From the NCBI GenBank assembly GCA_021792615.1, contig JAJYUJ010000010.1, positions 1 to 64,000 of the forward strand: 64,000 nucleotides of DNA, written 5' to 3'. This document shows positions 54,883 to 62,247 of this stretch, one piece after another. How positions within the stretch are numbered: the stretch's first letter is position 1; each line of letters starts with the position of its first letter. The notes beneath the pieces are model-generated. The model worked only from the letters and a program-made list of their open reading frames with translations, had not been told where the DNA came from and ran no database searches. A program made the translations under genes and the position numbers. Origin of the DNA: a bacterium. Its GTDB lineage: Bacteria; JAMCPX01.

Positions 54883-55143
54883 TTACCCCGTTAGAGATAG
54901 GAAACGCTTGAGCCTGTTTTTTAGATATCGCTTTCCCATCCCCGTTTTTAAATATTTTTCTCTACTTCTTGCATCTTGCTCGTTCAAGCAAGCCTCGTAA
55001 TAAATGAGTTCAAACGGACATCTATACTTTGTAGAAAATACTTTTCCAGAATTATGTTCCATCAAGCGTTTCCGTAGATCGTTGGTAGAGCCGGTATAAA
55101 GATGTTTGTCTTTCAAACTAATAAGCACATAGGTGTAGTACAA
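54883..55143 (-). CDS. small GIY-YIG nuclease
   Basis: 86 residues starting at TTG 55143. It has the YYTYVLISLKDKHLYTGST motif (the GIY-YIG equivalent, with Y-V-L and Y-T-G), the catalytic Arg in NDLRKRLMEHNSG, and FELIYYEACLNEQDARSREK with the catalytic Glu, ending KRYLKNRLKRF. This is the stand-alone UvrC-like GIY-YIG family (UPF0213 type). The gene fills its inverted-repeat element almost completely, so I infer a homing- or transposition-like role. Confidence 0.88.
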   Translation of the reverse strand: MYYTYVLISLKDKHLYTGSTNDLRKRLMEHNSGKVFSTKYRCPFELIYYEACLNEQDARSREKYLKTGMGKRYLKNRLKRFLSLTG

Positions 55144-55164
55144 ATTATAAATCTCTAACGGGGT
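54885..55164 (-). mobile_element. 280-bp GIY-YIG element with 14-bp terminal inverted repeats
   Basis: ACCCCGTTAGAGAT (54885-54898) and ATCTCTAACGGGGT (55151-55164) are perfect inverted repeats. They enclose one gene, a GIY-YIG nuclease whose last codons (Leu-Thr-Gly-stop) are read from the repeat itself. The element sits inside another gene. Two short elements with the same ends occur at 30-124 and 56259-56356. Confidence 0.8.
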
Positions 55165-55585
55165 GAACGAATCTTATCTCATTTGTGATAGTTACAGGTG
55201 GCATGGTATTTTCGTCACTAAAATCGTCACCATCCGAAGTTTCCGTCAGGATATGATACTTCGGGTTTTTTGCGCAGAAATCTTTGAGTTCTTGGAGCCG
55301 ATGTATATCAAATGTACCGTTCTCGTTGTCCGGGTGGATGCCCACGGTGTCCCAGTCCGTACCTTCTATCAACATCCCCGTGAATTTCAAAAACTTGCCA
55401 AAATCCTTAAAATTGCGGACCTTTATAAATCTTTTTTTGTTATTCAAAACGGGCTGGCACCCAATGCCAAGCAAGTCTTCCAGTGTCTTACCGATGCCTG
55501 TGCCCCCAGCACGGCGGGTCTTAACAAATCCCATGTCCCTTATGGCCTCAAGCCTCTTTTTTAATTCCTTAATTGAATCCGGCAT
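55145..55585 (-). pseudogene. MvaI/BcnI-like restriction gene remnant, interrupted by the GIY-YIG element
   Basis: Starts at ATG 55585 behind GAGGAGGG. Residues 5-38 (LKKRLEAIRDMGFVKTRRAG, then GTGIGKTLEDLLGI) match the N-terminus of MvaI/BcnI-type restriction enzymes. The rest does not resemble that family, so an internal deletion or fusion is likely. The frame ends HPVRDL-stop, where HPVRD is encoded by the inverted repeat of the inserted element. Beyond the element the bottom strand at about 54874-54815 reads NRLNFYLGNGSKKPADLFLELK (first 20 residues fit as a continuation) before a stop. Confidence 0.6.
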
Positions 55586-55696
55586 ATTTCCCTCCTCAAA
55601 AAAAAGCCCTATCACATATAGACGTTATGTAGCAGGAAAAAGAATCATAACTCCCCTTGCTCCTCTTCATAGAGGGGACGAAGCAATTAAACAATT

Positions 55697-56212
55697 TCAT
55701 AAGAATCCTATCCTGTTCTTTGGTTTTTCAGGTGTAGATATGAGCTGGTGAATTGCTTCCATAATTGATTCAATCTCTTCATCATGCCCATCGACTCTCA
55801 TCTCAAGCAGTTTAAGCTTCTGCACAAGTTCTTTATGGGTGCCGAGAATCTCCCGCAGACGGACAAATGTTTTAACTATGAGTATACTCATACGTATTGC
55901 CTGCTTGCTGTTCAATACAGCGGCCAGCATAGCAACTCCATGCTCGGTAAAGGCATAAGGTGAAGAATATGAATGTTTTAAAAGAGCAAACCGGTGCCAA
56001 TTTGTCACCAGTTCATCTTTTTCATACTTTGTCAGCTTAAACATAAACTCTTTTGGAAATCTTTCTATATTCCTTTTAACTTGCCTATTCAGGTATTTTG
56101 TTTCTACACCATAGAGTACCGCCAGATCCCTATCCAGCATTACCTTCTGTCCCCGGATGAGCAGGATTTTCTGCTCTATCGTTTCAATCGGAACAAGTAC
56201 CTTTGACTCCAT
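55697..56212 (-). CDS. ORF6N-domain protein (intact copy)
   Basis: 171 residues from ATG 56212 ([20 protein letters not shown]). The ORF6N DNA-binding-type domain is complete: GQKVMLDRDLAVLYGVETKY, KRNIERFPKEFMFKLT, YAFTEHGVAMLAAVLNS. A C-terminal coiled coil (about 115-160) follows. ORF6N proteins come from phages and islands; function is not established. Codons near residue 75 contain the palindrome CCGGTGCCAA-T-TTGTCACCAG (55991-56011). Confidence 0.88.
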   Translation of the reverse strand: MESKVLVPIETIEQKILLIRGQKVMLDRDLAVLYGVETKYLNRQVKRNIERFPKEFMFKLTKYEKDELVTNWHRFALLKHSYSSPYAFTEHGVAMLAAVLNSKQAIRMSILIVKTFVRLREILGTHKELVQKLKLLEMRVDGHDEEIESIMEAIHQLISTPEKPKNRIGFL

Positions 56213-56258
56213 GATACCTCCTAATACGCAGTATACGCTATAAAATCGTAATATGTCA

Positions 56259-56356
56259 ACCCCGTTAGAAGATTGGAGCACACAACAATATAGAGATTAA
56301 ACAGCTTGCACTGGCAAGATTATCTGTATGAAATGACAGGAATATATTAACGGGGT
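56259..56356. mobile_element. 98-bp MITE-like inverted-repeat element
   Basis: Ends ACCCCGTTA (56259-56267) and TAACGGGGT (56348-56356) are perfect 9-bp inverted repeats and match the tips of the GIY-YIG element and of the element at 30-124. The interior is A/T-rich and non-coding. It lies just upstream of the intact ORF6N gene. Confidence 0.6.
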
Positions 56357-56377
56357 AAAGTGAATTTAAAGGACTGG

Positions 56378-56398
56378 ATTCCGCATCGAGTGCGGAAT
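56378..56398. repeat. REP-like palindrome
   Basis: ATTCCGCA/TGCGGAAT, perfect 8-bp arms with a 5-bp loop, followed by GACGG. The same style of repeat (TGGATTCC..GGAATGAC) occurs at 59714-59738. Confidence 0.6.
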
Positions 56399-56482
56399 GA
56401 CGGAGGGCAAATAAAGAATCATAACGCCCCTTGCCCCTCTTATCTTAAGAGGGGGACAATGCAGAAGCAGACAATATGACTC

Positions 56483-56794
56483 TCACAGAAGTTTGTTTAC
56501 GAGTTGTTTTAAGTTGGTGATTCTCTGCCAGCCGAGGTCTTTGACCACAACCTCACCGTCAAAGTAATAATAAACGTCATTTTTTACTTCTGAGACATTG
56601 CCGTCGCCATAATATGCAAGAAGGTATTTATGGATATTTTGCTCCAGACTTTTTTCATTTTTTGCATAGAAGGCTTTTACAAACGGTTGTCCATACTGAC
56701 CACTGGTCAGCTCAAAGGTGGCAAGGTAAAGATTTTTACCATTCGAGGTTGTTACCGAATCGCTTTTAGCCGGTATAGCCTGATACGTTTTCAT
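56483..56794 (-). CDS. small hypothetical protein
   Basis: 103 residues behind a strong GGAGGAGT site at ATG 56794. Beta-rich N-terminal half (LYLATFELTSGQYGQPFVKA, then FYAKNEKSLEQNI) and Tyr-rich middle (DVYYYFDG). No family recognised. It lies between ORF6N copies and may be another mobile-island gene. Confidence 0.6.
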   Translation of the reverse strand: MKTYQAIPAKSDSVTTSNGKNLYLATFELTSGQYGQPFVKAFYAKNEKSLEQNIHKYLLAYYGDGNVSEVKNDVYYYFDGEVVVKDLGWQRITNLKQLVNKLL

Positions 56795-56820
56795 TACTCC
56801 TCCTTTCTTTGTTTATAAAT

Positions 56821-57315
56821 TTACAGCTTGTTTAAACAAAGGCTATCACAATTTGTGATACCACAAGGATCTCTTCCCGGGATAATTTGGGTCTTGCTAA
56901 AACATTGAAATGCTTTTGTAAAGGATGCCCTGTCCTGCCTGTGGCGTGACCACCCTTTTGCAAAAAAGGAATTGAAATATGTGAAGAACCGCGCTGTAAA
57001 CAGCGAGGATTCTTCGTCTGAAAGCATCGCTACCCCTTGTTCTGTAAAAGCATAAGGAAGATATCGGCGGCCTCCTCTGCTGGATTTCTTTGACATTCCA
57101 ATTTGGAATTTCAAAGAATAAGTTCCTTCCTTTGTAAGCTGAAACATAAAATCCTTTGGGAACCGATCGCTGTTTCGTTTAACAGCTTTGTTTAAATTGA
57201 AAGTTTCTACTTCATAAAGTTCCGCGAGATCCATAGCAAGCATTACCTTCTGTCCCCGGATGAGCAGGATTTTCTGCTCTATCGTTTCAATCGGAACGAG
57301 TGCCTTTGACTCCAT
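56821..57315 (-). pseudogene. ORF6N gene (copy 2), 3' part replaced by repeat sequence
   Basis: The first about 98 codons from ATG 57315 are a good ORF6N domain ([20 protein letters not shown] to [15 protein letters not shown]). From there the frame runs through the GAAGAATCC hairpin repeat (56964-57018) and non-homologous sequence, so the normal ORF6N C-terminus is lost. Its start region is nearly identical in DNA to copy 3. Codons for LKFQIGMS hold the 27-bp palindrome TTTGACATTCCAA-T-TTGGAATTTCAAA (57089-57115, 12 of 13 pairs). Confidence 0.75.
56964..57018 (+). repeat. hairpin repeat, copy inside ORF6N copy 2
   Basis: A segment of about 54 bp that differs from 59743-59796 at only two or three positions. 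Its core (56983-57015) is an imperfect palindrome GAAGAACC..GCTGTAAACAGC..GGATTCTTC. Confidence 0.75.
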
Positions 57316-57476
57316 GATTCCTCCTTTCCAGGTCAGACAGTATATGGAATTTATTTATATATATGAAAGGAAGCCAAGAATGTCAACGATAATTCGTAAT
57401 ATATTGACAATAACGAATAGTAACAATAGATTGTGTGCATACTGCGGAATGCAAGAGTTGTGAGAAAGGAATAGCG

Positions 57477-58499
57477 TTGAAAAATAAAATGCAAATTAAT
57501 GAATACGCCGATTTGCTACTGGAAGTTAAACAGCGAATCCGCTCTGCCCAGTATGAAGCCCTAAAAGCCGTCAACAAAAAACTGATACAACTCTATTGGG
57601 ACATTGGGAAGATGATTGTGAAACAACAAAATCTTCACGGCTGGGGTAAATCCATAGTAAAAAACCTTGCTCAAGATTTACAGATTGAATTCCCTGGTGT
57701 ACAGGGCTATTCAAAAGATAATCTCTGGCGTATGCGAAAGTTCTATTTGCAGTACAATGAGGATTCAAAACTTGCACCAGTGGTGCAAGAAATAGGATGG
57801 GCTCATAATATAGTTATTATGGAAACCTGTACGGATGATTTAGAACGTGAATTCTATATCCGAATGACCAGTCGCATGGGGTGGAGCAAGAATGTGCTTA
57901 TTCATCAGATAGAAAACAGAACCTACGAGAAAACGTTGCTGAATCAGACAAATTTCAGCAGAGCTTTACCCGAAAAAATAAAAAATCAGGCAAAAATGGC
58001 AGTTAAAGATGAATATACCTTTGATTTTCTTGAGCTGAATGAAGAATATAGTGAAATGGAACTCGAAAGGGCATTGATATCCAAAGTCAACCGGTTCCTT
58101 GTAGGAATGGGCGGTGCATTTGCATTTATGGGCAATCAGTTCCGTCTGGAAATAGATGGTGAGGAATTCTCTATCGATATTTTACTCTATCACCGCCGGT
58201 TAAAATGCCTTGTTGCAATTGAACTGAAAGTCGGCAAGTTTCTGCCGGAGTATGTAGGGAAGATGCAGTTTTATCTTGCGGTTCTAGATAAAATAGTACG
58301 GCAAAATGGTGAAAATCCTTCGATCGGCATTATCTTGTGCAAAGACAAAAAACGGACAATTGTTGAATATGCATTAAAAGAAAGCAATAAGCCGATTGCA
58401 GTAGCACAATATCGCATGACACAGACCTTACCAAAGAATCTCCAGAAAGAGTTCCCGGCACCAGAACAAATACAAAAGCTTTTCGACGAGGCGATATAA
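57477..58499 (+). CDS. DUF1016 / YhcG-type PD-(D/E)XK nuclease-domain protein (copy 2)
   Basis: 340 residues from TTG 57477, chosen because GAAAGGA lies 6 nt before it; ATG 57489 is an alternative. The same two-domain layout as copy 1: LIQLYWDIGKMIVKQQNLHG, YSKDNLWRMRKFYLQY, then FSIDILLYHRRLKCLVAIEL-K-VG and NGENPSIGIILCKDKK. Only one KLAPVVQEI motif is present where copy 1 has three. The DNA for it is a perfect palindrome CTTGCACCA-G-TGGTGCAAG (57771-57789). Confidence 0.9.
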   Translation: MKNKMQINEYADLLLEVKQRIRSAQYEALKAVNKKLIQLYWDIGKMIVKQQNLHGWGKSIVKNLAQDLQIEFPGVQGYSKDNLWRMRKFYLQYNEDSKLAPVVQEIGWAHNIVIMETCTDDLEREFYIRMTSRMGWSKNVLIHQIENRTYEKTLLNQTNFSRALPEKIKNQAKMAVKDEYTFDFLELNEEYSEMELERALISKVNRFLVGMGGAFAFMGNQFRLEIDGEEFSIDILLYHRRLKCLVAIELKVGKFLPEYVGKMQFYLAVLDKIVRQNGENPSIGIILCKDKKRTIVEYALKESNKPIAVAQYRMTQTLPKNLQKEFPAPEQIQKLFDEAI

Positions 58500-58516
58500 A
58501 CGGTGAGGGAGACGTT

Positions 58517-58859
58517 TCAGATGAATCCTATTTTACGGTGTTTGGGTTCGGGAGGTGTCATAAGTTCACGAATGGCATCGAAAACAATTCTGAACTGATT
58601 GTCATACTTTTTTTCAAGTTCATCTACTTGTTATTGAGGTCACAAATTGTGACCTTAAAGCTGCAACCTCTTGATAATTAAGCTGCAACATAAAATCCTT
58701 TGGGAACCGATCGCTGTTTCGTTTAACAGCTTTGTTTAAATTAAAAGTTTCTACTTCATAAAGTTCCGCGAGATCCATAGCAAGCATTACCTTCTGTCCC
58801 CGGATGAGCAGGATTTTCTGCTCTATCGTTTCAATCGGAACAAGTACCTTTGACTCCAT
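58517..58859 (-). pseudogene. ORF6N gene (copy 3) with internal deletion
   Basis: From ATG 58859 the first about 75 codons are ORF6N ([42 protein letters not shown]), ending at a stop at 58620. A second frame on the same strand from about 58630 to the TGA at 58517 encodes a typical ORF6N C-terminus ([20 protein letters not shown], then [16 protein letters not shown]). The middle, including the AFTEQG block, is missing and the two parts are out of frame. The palindrome TTGAGGTCACAA-A-TTGTGACCTTAA is at 58634-58658. Confidence 0.8.
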
Positions 58860-58998
58860 GATTCCATGTCATGCTCTTAGACAATATACAGTTATTGTGC
58901 GTATTGTGCAAATGTGGTTTCTTTGCCTAGATGCAGTTGGGAAGCAGTTGACAGTTGTAGCTATAAAGAATAAATTTAATTACGAGATAGAGGCTAAA

Positions 58999-59181
58999 AT
59001 GAGTAAATTAACAGCGGTAAACACTATAGCGATTCCAAAAGAAGAGTATCGGTTCTTAAAAGAATTATACAAAACCGTAAAGCGTCAGCAGTTCTTATTC
59101 AGGCTTGATGAGGCTGAAAAAAATTTGAAAGCCGGCAAAGTAAAAAAAAGCGCTGTGGATAAATTTATTGCAAATATCTGA
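58999..59181 (+). CDS. antitoxin-like protein
   Basis: 60 residues from ATG 58999 (MSKLTAVNTIAIPKEEYRFL), followed by a helical KELYKTVKRQQFLFRLDEAE segment and basic tail. The size and position, 5 nt before a RelE-type toxin reading frame, mark it as the antitoxin of a type II pair. A longer frame upstream runs through intergenic DNA and is not likely used. Confidence 0.7.
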   Translation: MSKLTAVNTIAIPKEEYRFLKELYKTVKRQQFLFRLDEAEKNLKAGKVKKSAVDKFIANI

Positions 59182-59186
59182 CTTCA

Positions 59187-59464
59187 ATGAAGCCGGGATA
59201 TATTCAGTATGACGCCGCATGTGAAAGGAAATTCGACAAATATAAAAACCAGCTGACCCATTCTGAAAAACAGAGATAAAAAAAAGATTAGAGATATTTA
59301 AAGAAGACATCTTTGACAAGAGGTTAAAAACTCATAAACTTAAAGGCGAGCTTGGTGGTTATTATGCATTTTCAGTCAGCTATTCAGATAGAATCGTTTT
59401 TAAGATACTCGACGATGAAGGAATATATTTTATTGAGATAGGCAGCCATGATGTTTGCTATTGA
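59187..59464 (+). pseudogene. RelE/StbE-type toxin, frameshifted
   Basis: ATG 59187 opens MKPGYIQYDAACERKFDKYK and runs to a TAA at 59277. A frame displaced by one base, from about 59276 to TGA 59464, continues as IKKRLEIFKEDIFDKRLKTH, then KLKGELGGYYAFSVSYSDRI, VFKILDDEGIYF and IEIGSHDVCY. The pieces together match a mRNA-interferase toxin of about 90 residues, including the KTHKLKGEL and HDV elements. The shift is next to a run of eight A (59278-59285), so a replication slip or sequencing error is likely. Confidence 0.75.
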
Positions 59465-59618
59465 GTATAACAGGAACCGCGTCCCATTTCTTAAATAGGA
59501 CATAAAAATATAAACCAGAAACACCGGCCCCGAACTCCTCAACACGAGGCTAGTGCCCGAAGCCCATACGCATTGCGAGGAGATAAGTCCTTTGCCTTAG
59601 CTTGGTTATCCCGCCCAC

Positions 59619-59645
59619 CTTGAGGTTTCAAATTGAGACCTCAAG
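59619..59645. repeat. palindrome in ORF6N debris
   Basis: CTTGAGGTTTCAA-A-TTGAGACCTCAAG, 12 of 13 pairs. The bottom strand reads LRSQFETSRWAG then stop, the ORF6N segment that carries such a palindrome in the other copies. Confidence 0.65.
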
Positions 59646-59742
59646 ATCATACAATGGAAAGGGAATTATAGAGTTGAGCAGGGGTTTGATTTAAGTATTG
59701 AGGTGCTTAACTCTGGATTCCCGCTTCCGCGGGAATGACAGA

Positions 59743-59796
59743 AAAGGAATTGAAATATGTGAAGAACCGTGCTGTAAACAGCGTGGATTCTTCGTC
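59743..59796 (+). repeat. hairpin repeat
   Basis: Nearly identical to 56964-57018. Core GAAGAACC..GGATTCTTC at 59761-59793. Confidence 0.75.
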
Positions 59797-59999
59797 GGTA
59801 TGGAATATATTAATCGTATAGTTCGCCTTGCCCCTCCCGCCATAGGGGAGGGATTGCGACGAGCACCCGTTCAAATCCTACTTCCTGCCTGAGTGGGCAT
59901 CAATTCTAAAAATGGCTTTATGATATGTATGAAAGGTGTTAAGTCTTAACAAGATGGAGCAGGAAATGCCGTATTATGAAAGATGGAGGCAATCAATTA

Positions 60000-61211
60000 A
60001 TGAAAATATTGTTCTGTGAAGGGTCCTCGTTGTCAGCGAGAGAAGCTCTTTCAGCCTTAGGCCCGCAAAACCATGAAATAGTAATCTGTGACCCGAACCC
60101 TCTTTGTATTTGCAGATTCACGAAGTTCAAAACAAAGTATTACAAGTGTCCCTCAATCAACGGCGACCTTGAGGCATATTACAATTTTATAGTCCGCGTC
60201 ATTCAAAAGGAGCGAATTGACATCCTCTTACCGGTCCACGAACAAGCGCTTCTGTTCTCAAAGCGGATCCATGAGCTGTCGAAATTGGTGAAACTTGAAT
60301 TACCCGCGTTCGAAAGTTATGTACAACTCTTCAGCAAGATAAAATTTACAAAATTGCTGGACAATCTGGAAATACCTCATCCTAGGACAATATTCTGTAA
60401 AGATCGGAACGAAGTACGGAAAAATATATTTTACCCGTGCTTTCTGAAATTGGATTACGGCACGGCCAGCCAGGGGGTTTGGAAAATTGACAATGAGGAC
60501 GATCTGGACCGGGCATTAGAAACTGTTTCAGAAACCGGGAACGAGTACTTGATCCAGGAGAATGCACAGGGCGTATTTGAAATCGCTTACGCATTGTACA
60601 ATAAAGGGAGCCTAATTGCGTTTCACTGCTGTCAGAGACTCAGGGAAGGTGCCGGAGGCAGTTCTTGCAGCAAGATCGGAATCGACAGACCTGTAGTCCG
60701 GCAACATTTTGAAAAAATAGGGAAAGAACTCGCCTGGCATGGTCCATTGGCCATCGATTATTTCTACGACGAAAACCATAACGTACCTTATTACATCGAT
60801 GCAAGTCCCCGTTTAGTCGAACCAATGAACGCCGCTATAAACGGTGTCAACATCCCGGAATATCTTGTTCAGCTTTCGAACAACAACACATCGATAATCC
60901 CTGTAAGCAGGACCGCAGGAAAGAAGAGCCATATGCTCATGCTGGCATTGTTTTATTTAGCAGATAAAAATGGCTCCAAAAAGGCGCTCGTGCATGAATT
61001 TTTTTCCGCTCTGAGAGCCGAAGGCATTTATGCGGACAGCGTCGAAGAGCTGACAAATGCCAAAAATGATGTTCTTAGTCTCGTTCCTCTGATGTTCGTG
61101 CTCTCAAAACTCATTTTCTCAAAAGCAAGCTCTGGGGCCATTTCAGGCTCCACAGTAATGAACTATGCTTTGTCCTATCAAACCATTTCAAAAATATTGG
61201 AAATGAAATAG
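60000..61211 (+). CDS. ATP-grasp domain protein
   Basis: 403 residues from ATG 60000 (GGAGG about 11 nt upstream; ATG 59976 would add eight). N-terminal Rossmann-like pre-ATP-grasp domain (MKILFCEGSSLSAREALSAL), then LPVHEQALLFSKRI, ATP-grasp PCFLKLDYGTASQGVWKI, LIQENAQGVFEIAYALY, and the metal site DASPRLVEPMNAA. Such stand-alone ATP-grasp enzymes ligate carboxylates to amines or thiols; substrate unknown. Low-G/C codon use like the island core. Confidence 0.8.
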   Translation: MKILFCEGSSLSAREALSALGPQNHEIVICDPNPLCICRFTKFKTKYYKCPSINGDLEAYYNFIVRVIQKERIDILLPVHEQALLFSKRIHELSKLVKLELPAFESYVQLFSKIKFTKLLDNLEIPHPRTIFCKDRNEVRKNIFYPCFLKLDYGTASQGVWKIDNEDDLDRALETVSETGNEYLIQENAQGVFEIAYALYNKGSLIAFHCCQRLREGAGGSSCSKIGIDRPVVRQHFEKIGKELAWHGPLAIDYFYDENHNVPYYIDASPRLVEPMNAAINGVNIPEYLVQLSNNNTSIIPVSRTAGKKSHMLMLALFYLADKNGSKKALVHEFFSALRAEGIYADSVEELTNAKNDVLSLVPLMFVLSKLIFSKASSGAISGSTVMNYALSYQTISKILEMK

Positions 61212-61264
61212 ATGGAACCAATAAACAGAGCACCGGCTGACAAAGCCTGCGGGACAAAAAGTAT

Positions 61265-62092
61265 ATGATAATCGATTCGCACGTGCACCTTTTCCCGGAC
61301 AAGCTGTTCGACGCTATCTGGAAATGGTTCGACACATTCGCATGGGACGTTAAATACAAGCTCTACACCGCAGCGTGCATCGAGCGGCTTAAAAATTCCG
61401 GGATAGACAGGGCTGTTATCTACAACTATGCGCACAAACCCGGTTTATCGGAATACCTGAATACCTGGAACTACGATTTGAAACAGTCGCACGATAATTT
61501 AATTGTATTCGGGACAGCGCATCCGGACGATAAGGACCTGAAGCACGTGCTGCAGACGGCGCTCAAAACATACAATCTCTCCGGTATAAAACTGCACAGC
61601 CACGTCCTCGGGAGATCGCCCGACCACGAAAGCTATTTCCCTATCTACGAACAGGTCTGCGAACACAACAAGGTAGTGACGATCCACGCGGGAACGGGTC
61701 CGGGCCTTGCAGGATACACCGTCTCGACAAAAGAGATAAGCGGTGTGGATAAAATATACGGGTTTATGAAGCGTTTCCCGGAAATGACCTGCATCGTGCC
61801 GCATTTCGGCGCCGATGAATTCGACGAATTCTTCGATCTCATGGGTGAATTCAAGAACCTGTGGACGGACAACACCATGGCACTGTCCGGATATTTCGCA
61901 AAGGCCCCGCGTACCAGTTCCATCGTAAAATTCCAGGACAGGATATTGTACGGCACTGATTTCCCCAATATACCGTACGATATGATGACCGAGATCCGTG
62001 CGATCAAGGCGCTCAACCTCGGCAAAGAGATCGAAGACAAATTGTTCTATAAAAATGCGCAACGGCTGTTCCCTGACCTTGCAAAAGAATGA
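61265..62092 (+). CDS. amidohydrolase (amidohydrolase_2 type)
   Basis: 275 residues. The metal motif DSHVHLFPD (His6, His8), then VTIHAGTGPG, VPHFGADEFDEF and YGTDFPN are the ligands of a TIM-barrel amidohydrolase of the ACMS-decarboxylase/uronate-like group. It probably acts as hydrolase or decarboxylase on a small carboxylated substrate. Codon use is that of the host-like flank rather than of the island core. Confidence 0.85.
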   Translation: MIIDSHVHLFPDKLFDAIWKWFDTFAWDVKYKLYTAACIERLKNSGIDRAVIYNYAHKPGLSEYLNTWNYDLKQSHDNLIVFGTAHPDDKDLKHVLQTALKTYNLSGIKLHSHVLGRSPDHESYFPIYEQVCEHNKVVTIHAGTGPGLAGYTVSTKEISGVDKIYGFMKRFPEMTCIVPHFGADEFDEFFDLMGEFKNLWTDNTMALSGYFAKAPRTSSIVKFQDRILYGTDFPNIPYDMMTEIRAIKALNLGKEIEDKLFYKNAQRLFPDLAKE

Positions 62093-62247
62093 TATCCCGC
62101 GTCTGCGGATAGCAGTTGCCGCCCTCTATTTACAGCGGGGCCAAGCAGAGCTATAGAATAAACAAATCCCTTGCCGGCGATGAACCCCCGGCGGTTAAGC
62201 GGGGCACTTCAACGGGCAAGGGCATGAAAGAAAAGAGGAGGAGGAAC

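Larger units (their letters stand above)
59465..59999. other. 535-bp non-coding stretch of repeats and gene debris
   Basis: No intact gene. In order: debris of an ORF6N gene with its palindrome (59619-59645), a REP-like palindrome ATTCCCGC/GCGGGAAT (59717-59736), the long hairpin repeat (59743-59796), and a C/G palindrome CCCCTCCCGCCATAGGGGAG (about 59831-59850). The open frame at 59698-59892 runs across these repeats and is not a gene. Confidence 0.6.

Noticed and set aside
59260-59290. Programmed -1 frameshift in the RelE-type toxin
   Set aside because: The A8 run lies after the stop of the first frame and no proper slippery heptamer precedes it, so simple mutation is more likely.
59698-59892. 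Open frame of 64 codons in the repeat region before the ATP-grasp gene
   Set aside because: It translates REP-like and hairpin repeats and has no ribosome site.
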